Below the pieces are notes generated by a model. It ran no database searches. It worked only from the letters and a program-made list of their open reading frames with translations, and had not been told where the DNA came from. Below, piece by piece: positions 56,338 to 64,000 of a stretch of DNA of 64,000 nt (position 1 is the first letter of the stretch; each line of letters opens with the position of its first letter). The stretch is taken from the NCBI GenBank assembly GCA_039881145.1, contig JAYKKI010000029.1, positions 27,570,001 to 27,634,000 on the forward strand. The letters are read 5' to 3'. A program made the position numbers and the translations under genes. The DNA comes from Druceiella hillmani. Taxonomy: Eukaryota > Arthropoda > Insecta > Lepidoptera > Hepialidae.

Positions 56338-57590
56338 TCTGTGTGTATATGGTCTGGGTTAAAAGAAAACAAGGGTACCATTATTGACTTTTGTGGTTTA
56401 TTGGTTTGCTTGTGAGTTTTCCTCTTAATAAATGCGATTTTATTACATATAACTCTTTGCTAATTTCAAGTTTTGCATCGTCAATTATTTAATTATTGAT
56501 GTTTCTTTGCAAATCAACATACACGTTATACACCTTATGTACTTATTATATGAGTTTACAATTGTTTAGCTCATGATAAGGGCAATTTAATCAAATTAAA
56601 TAAAATTATTTTGAAGTAAATTTATAGAATTTTGAGAAGGCATTACGTTTTAAATTCACTTAGGAATACAACATCTTACTATTAAAAGTCGTTAGTGTAA
56701 ATTTAAATGCTGAAATAGCTAGACTTAACTAGGTAATTATCTGTGGTAGTTTCATAAATCTTTAACGAAGTTAAAATTATTAAAGTTTAACCTATTCTGT
56801 AATCATGCTCTATTCATTTTTGTTTACCCAATTGTAGTACTATTTGATATACACGCTGATTAAACTTCTAACAAATGTCAATAAATAATCACTTTTTAAT
56901 GACAATTTTGAATATAGTAACACACACACACAGGTATACTCAATCCACCAATTATATAGTATTCCAGTTCTCAGAACACAATTCAACGTAGACGCAATTT
57001 ATACACTGATAATTTTAAATTAGTTTCAAAGATATTTTGCTCCAGAGTTGAATTCTCTTTATTAATTCACTTCGATATATTTTGTATAATTTAGAGCGTA
57101 ACCTAGGATAAGGAATAAGTTATAAATTTAGAATCAAATTATAAAACCAAGAAAGAAACAAATGAAAGTAAAGTGAAGTTATAAAGTAGCAATGAAACAT
57201 ATAGCAATCTTGAATATTTCATGGGACATGGAATTACCAAAATATGCTCCAAGTCGCTGAAAATCTCTGCGCACAAATTAGAAAATGTCTTGTTTAGATA
57301 AGGTATTTAAAAAAAATTTCTTCTACTACGCTAAAAATGTCGTGCTCGGCGCTAAACAATTTTCAAATATTTGATCATAGTTAATTCATGACCGGTATTG
57401 CTATCAATGTACTAGGCCGAGTGTCTCCTTTAAGTTCATCAAAAATTCAAAAATGTCTTATTCTAATCGCCGCATATTATTGTACAGAATATATCAAATA
57501 TATTAAATTATGAATAAATAATTGGGTCCCTGTAAATTTTCAGTTATGATTTCCTACATTACGTTACTACGTCTGCAATGAAAGTTAGGG
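55810..57590. other. Region without a supported gene
   Basis: AT-rich with a long (TA)n block at 56242-56338. No coding or RNA-gene signal recognised. Confidence 0.55.
56242..56338. repeat. (TA)n microsatellite
   Basis: About 97 bp of TA units interrupted by single ACATA variants. Confidence 0.9.
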
Positions 57591-57594
57591 AACA

Positions 57595-58115
57595 AATTTA
57601 AAAAATATATGGAAAAAATTTTCAAGAAAGTTCAAGTTGAGTCTGAGATTTATAAAACACATAATTTATCCCCAATAAAACGATACAATTAATTCAATTA
57701 TAAAATATTTTTTTCATGTGAGCATTCACAACCGAGCGTTAAAAAGGGATCCGTATATTGGATGTCAAAATGCAAAAAGTCTAGGAGAAAATTGCATAAC
57801 CAAAACGTCAAGAGTGGAAAAATAAATAACAATTCTAAAAAAGGCCTATTACAAGAAGTAAATATAACGCGAGGACCCGTATATAAAACAAATAAGGTCT
57901 TATTTGAACAGAACCGGTACGACGCGAAGGGATATTTGTGAATTATTTTGCCCCTCAGGAGAGTGAATTCCGTTACTTGTTTATCGAAGCTCAACATTTG
58001 ACATGAACTTTTCTTAAAGGCCGTATACATTCGGAAAGCGCTTTAAACTTGGAGTTAAATAAAAATGAAAAGAGATTTATTTGTCATTACTAAGTGGGAG
58101 ATAGTGAAAGTGGCA
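57595..58115 (+). repeat. Dispersed repeat, copy 2
   Basis: Same block order as 15640-16125: AAAGTTCAAGTTGAGTC, CAATTAATTCAATTATAAAA, AATAAGGTCTTATTTGAAC, GACGCGAAGGGATA, GAATTCCGTTACTTGTTTATCG, GCGCTTTAAACTTGGAGTT and GAGATTTATTTGTC. A 110-codon minus-strand frame inside it is not supported in copy 1. Class unknown. Confidence 0.6.
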
Positions 58116-58343
58116 AGCAAATAAATAAGGAACTGAATAAATATACGGTAATGCAATCCATCATTCGTTCAACCATTAGGTGGGTTAATACTTAATCGTA
58201 ATTGCTAATAGCCTATGTTTTCAGAAATTATTTTACTGTTGTATACACATACTTAAAAAAACAAAATAAACTCTTATGGAAATATGCTTGTCTTACCCAA
58301 ATTGGTAAAACGTCTATATGAAAAGAAAAAACAATAATAACAC

Positions 58344-58975
58344 TAGCTTATAAGTTACAATGGGTTGCTCATGTACATTTACTAACTAGTAGGTTAAGTT
58401 CCGCTGCGTTTGCAGTTAGAAAAATTAGGTAGCTGGCTGATGCAGCGACGGTCAGGTTAGTTTATTTTGCTTATTTTCATAGCATTACGTCGTATGGTAT
58501 TATGCTGTAGGGCAGCGCTGCAGTTAATAAAACTATTTTTATTCTGCAAAAGAGAGCCGTCCGAGCCATATATAATATGAAATCTCGAGAATCAGTAAAA
58601 GATCTATTTAAAGAGGCAAATATTCTGACCTTGTCGTCGTTATATATCTATGAAAACCTATTGTTTGTTAATAAGAACTTAAATTTCTTTGTTAAAGGGT
58701 CTGATATCCACACTCCTAATACAAGAAATCAAATTAAAATTCATAATATTAAATTTACATTAAAAATTACTAGTAAGTCTTTTTTGGACAATGGTGTTCG
58801 TTTTTTAACAGGATATTTGAGGATATAATAGATCTTCCCATAGCAAAATTTAAAACTCATATTAACCACGTGCTTATTTCAAAGACTTATTATAAAATCA
58901 GGGATTATTTTTTGAAGATAAAAATGTGTGGAGGCCATTATAGGGTAAAACGCACATTCTGACCCTCATTAAAAA
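58344..58975 (+). pseudogene. LINE ORF2 C-terminal fragment
   Basis: The last quarter of a non-LTR retrotransposon ORF2. One frame, broken only by two in-frame stops, reads QWVAHVHLLTSRLSSAAFAV, RKIR-stop, TVRLVYFAYFHSITSYGIML-stop, then FILQKRAVRAIYNMKSRESV (58530 onward), SLYIYENLLFVNKN and SDIHTPNTRNQIKI. After a +1 shift near 58800 it continues FEDIIDLPIAKFKTHINHVL. The RLSSAAFAVRKIR and ILQKRAVRAIYN blocks are typical of the RT thumb/connection region of Jockey-type LINEs. The order and length fit a 5'-truncated insertion. It differs from the LINEs at 36-49 kb. Confidence 0.8.
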
Positions 58976-58979
58976 GGAC

Positions 58980-59425
58980 TGATTGACTATTTGTAGATAT
59001 ACGTATATATAATAAGGAGATTTGTTCATAATAATTAGAAGTTAAATCGTGACATGTGTCAAAAGAGACTTTATTATGGTAGATGGTTCCAATATGGATA
59101 TTGGCTAACAAATGTAAAATGCATGCGTAGATTTTTTTGCTTTTGGACGCATTTTATTATTCAAGGGAAAATAAATAATTAAAATATAACGCAAGGAGAC
59201 GTGAAAATGATTTTTAAATTGCATCTCACAAATACCAGATTGTTAGTAAACTATTTCCGCCGTTCTACCACGGGATATTTCAGGGAACCTCCTGGGACTC
59301 GTAACATTCCACATCATACAAAAGAGAAAAGGAATGTCCCTTAATAGCTCTGGTTGCTTCGTGCTTTATATGTATTAATAACATTTCCCTCTTTTGACTC
59401 ATCATAATTAGTGCTTCACGCCTTT
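58980..59425. other. Region without a supported gene
   Basis: Nothing recognised; slightly GC-richer patch at 59245-59320. Confidence 0.5.
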
Positions 59426-59609
59426 ACTTATAACCTTATTGTTTACACAATGACAACTTAAACGAGTCGAACCTCGATTATTTTACTTCTTACCACTGAC
59501 GAGTTTCTGTCACCATCTTCCGATTGTGACCAAAGGATTCATAAAGAAAAGTCAAACGAGCGCAAACATTATGAGTCTACTTTTCTTCATCGAATATTTC
59601 CATACGTAA

Positions 59610-59905
59610 TATAAAGACGTGTCGAATGAGTTGAGCCTTGTATTCTTGGCCATTGAGGCGAATGAGTTGAGCCTTGTATTCTTGACCATTGTTTCTCAGA
59701 ATATCTCCATAATTCATCATCAGATCCTGACCATTTATATGGGACCTGATAGATATTTTTCAATCGAAATAATTTCCCTTCAAACAAAAAAAGAATCATA
59801 AAAATTCGTTAACGTCTCCGGATTAGGGCAGTGATTAAAAAAAATACATATGCACCGAATCAATAACCTCTTCCTTTTTAGACGTCGATTAAAAATCAGT
59901 AAATA
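59610..59905 (+). repeat. Lepidopteran AACCTCTTCCTTTTT repeat
   Basis: ATTCATCATCAGATCCTGACC, GGGACCTGATAG, TTTCCCTTCAAACAAAAAAG, AATCATAAAAATTCG, TTAACGTCTCCG, CACCGAATCAATAACCTC and TTCCTTTTTAGACGTCG follow in the order of a very common lepidopteran interspersed repeat. The inverted duplicate is at about 63520-63800. It has no ORF. Confidence 0.65.
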
Positions 59906-59944
59906 AGAAATTCAAAGTAGGTTGATTAACCGAAAATGCTTGGA

Positions 59945-59947
<3 letters not shown>

Positions 59948-60004
<57 letters not shown>
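59948..60004. repeat. (TA)n microsatellite in left arm 2
   Basis: TA run of about 28 units; the equivalent place in the right arm has a longer interrupted run at 63351-63450. Confidence 0.9.
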
Positions 60005-60008
<4 letters not shown>

Positions 60009-60689
60009 TCTCATTAACCGAACACATCTCGTCAAAATCAATATTGAACTGATCAAGTTAATATTGGAACACGCACAAAGTAGGGTTCCGTCGTTGTCTA
60101 CATATATTTTAAATGATTGATATTAGTTAACCGAAATAATTATGTTGGAAAATTCTACTCAAAAGTAATTTTTTTCAATTTTCCCAAATCCATAATTAAA
60201 CATTTGTGGAGGGAAGGGGAGAGGAACATTTTAATTCATTTTGGATCTTTATTATTCGGCAAACGAATTATAAAAATTCCCTAATTTAAATTTATATTCG
60301 GAGACATTTGATGGAAGGCGTAAAAAAATGTTTTTTATTCATACGTGAAAAACATTTTTGAAGGAAAAACTACTTTTGATTCACATTTACCGATTTTTTA
60401 ATGGAAAATATTTGCCATTTCACATCACCCCAATCGGACGCGCTTCGAGTATACTCGATGGTAGACCGAGTATGGTCAAACGTTTCGATTTCGGGTATAC
60501 TCGGCACTAGTCGAGTGCGACAGCAAACACCGACATTTCGACAAATTTACTTTCGCTCATTATAAACAAATCACACTCTGGTGCGTACATTTACAAAGTA
60601 CATTTTTTAAATTTAATTCCACATTTACAAAGTACATTTACAAAGTAGAATTAAATTTAAAAAATAGCTGTGCATCGTCTTAATTCGTA

Positions 60690-61830
60690 ATATCTATTCA
60701 AGCTGCAGAGGTTAAATCTGCGATGAATAGTATGGGTTTCGAGTCGAACGCTCGGTGGTCGTGTCCGACCCATGATGTTCAGAAAGCTTTCGATCGTATA
60801 GACAATCGTTGTTGTGTGCAAAATCTCGCAAGAAATTCTTATTAGATTGCATTGGGCAGGCGGGGTTCTTCGTTCCACTTTTATGTTCCACTTTGTATTT
60901 TGCGGATAGAAAGCAATACGTACAGGTGGGTAACTTTATATCCGAGACTTACCTTGCACCTTGATCGCGAATGAACCAGGGTTCCGATATCGGACCTCTA
61001 CTTTTCACTATTCTGGTAAACGGCATTGGTTGCGCGGTGTAGGCTGTGCGTTGTTTATTATTCGTGGATGATACGAAACTCTTTACAGTCTTCAGGAATT
61101 CAACAGATTGCGAATGGTTACAGCATGTGATCAGGGCCACCGTTGAGTGGAGCGCAGCAAGCGGCTTACGGCTTAACCCAAACAAATGTTCAATAGTGAC
61201 TTACAGCCAAGTATACGCTCCTATTAAATACGACTACACGGTCCTCGGAATTATATTGCGTCGTGTGTACGAGGTCATTGATTTGGGAGTTATATTTGAT
61301 TCGCGATTAACGTTTTGTGGGCATATGGCGGGTGTAGCAAAAATGGTTTCATAAACCTGATTTTGTGTTGCACAATTCAAAGTATTTTCAATCCATATGT
61401 TCAATTCACCTACTGCACACTTCATTAATGCAGTTCCGATTAGAATCAATTCAAATAATGGAGCCATTTGAAACTCACACGAAGCCAGGTACGGCTTATT
61501 GATTCAACATGTACAAAATATCTTCCTCCGAAGCCTTTATGTGAGACAGTATGGTTACTTCCTCTTTCTATTTCCAACCGATTTTCTCTTGGATATGCTA
61601 CGTTTCCATACCTTGCAACTCAGAAGAGACGTTGTGCCTATGAAATTTATCTTCCAGCTATTAAAAGAAAAAAATTCTTTACCCTGTATTATTGAGTTAC
61701 TTTTAATCTTCGTACTTGACAATGTCCTATGCTCAGGCAATCATCACCTTTTTTGCTATACCACCATCTAAAATCGAATTATATCGGAACTCTCTAGTTT
61801 CATCCGGTATTTAACTACTCAACAACCTCA
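60690..61830 (+). pseudogene. LINE reverse transcriptase remnant inside duplication 2
   Basis: RT blocks on the plus strand: DVQKAFDRIDN-like words (near 60775-60805), QGSDIGPLLFTILVNGIG (60970-61030), then a 102-codon frame (61046-61354) with LLFVDDTKLF (catalytic FVDD in place of FADD), VEWSAASGLRLNPNKCSIVTY and VYEVIDLGVIFDSRLTFCGHM. After frameshifts come HVQNIFLRSLYVRQYGYFLF and LRFHTLQLRRDVVPM (61505-61640), the usual C-terminal part. Two catalytic aspartates remain in VDD. Stops and frameshifts make it inactive. It is flanked by a 50-nt inverted pair (60540-60590 and 61845-61890). It is a different family from copies 1-3, with a QGS-D rather than QGSHLGP block. Confidence 0.8.
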
Positions 61831-61894
61831 TAGCAGTCGCACCCAGAGTGTGATTTGTTTATAATGAGCGAAAGTAAATTTGTAGAAATGTGTC

Positions 61895-62419
61895 ATCTTT
61901 GTAGTTTTTGTGTATTTTGGATTAATGTTTACTATAAACTTTCTTTTATTTTATTTCGTTAAACCATTAATTGTTTATAATTATGAAAACGTTTTCTATA
62001 ACCTATCGATTGTTTTAAACCGTGGACAATTACTTCGTCACCCGCTGTAATGTATTAAGCGATCACCTTTGCTTGAACATTTTATGAGTAATACCTATAT
62101 AGTAAGGAGCTGTCCTGGTGATATTGTATTATAATTTCCCCCTAAAAATATACTTATGAATGCAAAATAATTAAGAGATAATAATTTTAAAGGTTCTGCA
62201 ATGAAATAAAGAATCTTTATAATTTCGTCGCTATCCCATATTATCATAAAATTAAAATAAAATTTCCTCTTTATGTGGGAAATTTATAATACGAAAATAA
62301 AAAAACAAATACAGTTAACAAAAATTAATTATTTCATAATAAATATGACATATTACTTCATACAAAGCGCTTAATTTATTTATATAAATTACAAATTTAT
62401 ATGCAAAATATACCGCATA

Positions 62420-62480
<61 letters not shown>

Positions 62481-62825
62481 TAATATACGTGGGCTTTTTA
62501 TACTAAATATATTCTGATTGCGGAAGAGAAGAAATTTTATCAGAATTCTACTTAACACTAATATTTTTATACAAAATTAATAAAAAAAGGAAATAGAGCA
62601 GTGAGATTTTTTCCAATTATATGATTAAAAAACTGTTTTATATTTTAATGCAATATAAAAAAAGGAGTCCTCAAAATAAAATCGAAAAAGAAAGAAACAA
62701 AATCATCAAGATTTGAACTCATTCCGCCGCGTGCCGTACGTAATTCAGTGCCTTCATGCTGCGCCAATGAGTAAATGGGCAAAGTTACGAATTAAAAATA
62801 AAGGTATACTTACCTACTCGGTGCT
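61895..62825. other. Right-arm-only insert in duplication 2
   Basis: AT-rich DNA containing a TA microsatellite (62424-62477), with no counterpart in the left arm and no recognisable protein. It may be an insertion into the right arm or a segment deleted from the left. Confidence 0.55.
62424..62477. repeat. (TA)n microsatellite
   Basis: TA run of about 27 units. Confidence 0.9.
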
Positions 62826-63350
62826 TGCTGTTGTACTCGACCAAGTGCCGAGTATACGCGAAATCGAATCGTTTGACCTTCCTCGGCCTACCGTCGAGTA
62901 TACTCGAAGCGCGTCCGATTGGGGTGATGTGAAATCGCAAATATTGTCCCATAAAAAAATCGGTCAATGTGAACCAAAAGTAGTTTTTCCTTCAAACATT
63001 TTTTTCACGTATGAGTAAAAAAAATATTTTACGCTTTCCACCAAATGTATCTGAATATAAATTGAAATTAGTACATTTTTATAATTCATTTGCCGAATAA
63101 TAAAGCTCCAAAATGAATTAAAATGTTCCTCTCCCCTTCCCTCCACAAATGTTTAATTATGGATTTGGGAAAACTGAAAAAAAACTCTTTTTGAGTAGAA
63201 TTTTCCAACAGAAATATTTCGATTAACTAATATCAATCATTTAAAAGATATGTAGACAACTACGGAACTACGAAACCCTGTGCATGTTCCAATATTAACT
63301 TGACCAGTTCAATATTGATTTTGACGAGATGTGTTCGGTTAATGAAAGCC

Positions 63351-63441
<91 letters not shown>

Positions 63442-63450
63442 CATATATAT
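63351..63450. repeat. (TA)n microsatellite in right arm 2
   Basis: About 100 bp of TA units interrupted by ACACAT, TGTATA and ACATA variants. ORFs through it translate to Tyr-Ile runs and are not genes. Confidence 0.9.
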
Positions 63451-64000
63451 AAATGTATTCAGGCATTTTCGATAAATCAACCTACTTTGAATTTCTTAAA
63501 TATTTTAATTTTATTTACAGATTTTTTTAATCGACGTCAAAAAAGGAAGAGGTTGTTGATTCGGTGCGTATGTATTTTTTGAATGACTGCCGTAATTCGG
63601 AGACGTTAACGAATTTTCATGATTCTTTTTTGTTTCAAGGGAAATTCTCGTTCAAGGGAAATCGATTAAAAAATATCACAGGTATGAATATCAGGTCCCA
63701 TATAAATATATAGAGTCAGGATCTGATGATGAATTACGGAGATATTCTAAGTAACTCCTCAATGGACAAGAATACAAGGCTCAACTCATTCGACACGTCT
63801 TTATAATACGTATGGAAATGTTTGATGATGAAAAGTAGATTCATAATGTTTATACTCGTTTGACTTTTCTTTGTGAATCCTTTGGTCACAAGTTTAATGA
63901 TACAATCGGAAGACGGTGACAGAAACTCCTCAGTGGTAAGGAGTAAAATAATTGAGGTTCGACTCGTTTAAGTTATCATTATATATACAACAAGGTTATG

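Larger units (their letters stand above)
59430..60590 (+). repeat. Left arm of large inverted duplication 2
   Basis: From CTTATTGTTTACACAATGAC to TCGCTCATTATAAACAAATC, the arm is found inverted in 61845-64000. Shared landmarks include GAGTTGAGCCTTGTATTCTTG, AACCTCTTCCTTTTT, a (TA)n tract, GTGGAGGGAAGGGGAGAGGAAC and the TCGAGTATACTCGA palindrome. Small indels and base changes distinguish the arms; for example, a 16-bp GAATGAGTTGAGCCTTG duplication exists here only. Confidence 0.8.
61845..64000 (-). repeat. Right arm of large inverted duplication 2, runs off the window
   Basis: GAGTGTGATTTGTTTATAAT (61852) mirrors the inner end of the left arm. The rest of the arm resumes at about 62825 (CGGTGCTTGCTG) and continues to the window edge (AGGTTATG at 64000), so its outer end is not seen. 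A piece of about 0.93 kb between 61895 and 62825 has no counterpart on the left. Confidence 0.8.

Noticed and set aside
63260..63480. ORFs of 68 and 61 codons on the minus strand near 63.3 kb
   Set aside because: Mostly Tyr-Ile repeats from (TA)n inside the inverted-duplication arm.

Overview
This window looks like AT-rich nuclear DNA from a moth or butterfly (Lepidoptera). Support for that comes from several dispersed repeats that I recognise as typical of lepidopteran genomes: the AGGGTTCC...CTCAAAAGGAAAAA repeat at 12.2 kb, the ACTACTGGACATAGG fragment at 4.4 kb, the CCCACGACGGAACG tandem block at 52.3 kb, and the AACCTCTTCCTTTTT repeat near both ends of the last 4.5 kb. No CDS of a host gene can be supported. 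Nearly every recognisable protein-coding signal belongs to a decayed transposable element.

Layout. 1-9.8 kb: AT-rich sequence with no supported gene, several perfect or near-perfect hairpins, TA microsatellites and one unassigned 126-codon ORF. 9.8-10.05 kb: a sharply bounded CpG-dense island with a 12-bp stem-loop, the only plausible host promoter or first exon. 11.3-11.8 kb: nested inverted repeats around a 225-bp near-perfect palindrome. 12.2-19.6 kb: a lepidopteran repeat, a TA-flanked MITE, a dispersed repeat with a second copy at 57.6 kb, a dead mariner transposase and a tRNA-derived SINE. 20.1-23.7 kb: a deleted Ty1/copia element with LTR, tRNA-iMet-type primer-binding site, gag and RNase H, plus a second LTR-like copy and a 70-bp minisatellite. 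26.19-31.25 kb: one Helitron with both termini visible (A|TC start, hairpin plus CTAG|T end), three tandem 0.4-kb copies of its 5' end, an open Rep domain, and a helicase that has lost its ATP-binding part. 33.04-35.39 kb: a piggyBac element with TTAA target duplications and similar ends, interrupted by a SINE. 36.3-44.35 kb: a large inverted duplication whose arms each carry a LINE next to a copia integrase fragment. 47.2-49.57 kb: a third, fuller copy of the same LINE. 50.3-55.8 kb: degenerate tandem repeats, including one family in both orientations. 58.3-59 kb: a LINE 3' end. 59.43-64.0 kb: a second large inverted duplication with another LINE at its centre, running off the window edge.

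The elements are nested: SINE in piggyBac, LINE beside copia inside an inverted duplication, LINE inside a second one. The main interest is the two multi-kilobase inverted duplications, which could form long hairpins if transcribed; the complete-ended Helitron with a triplicated 5' region; and the isolated CpG island. Arm-to-arm identity, family names and element ends were all judged by eye, without alignment software.
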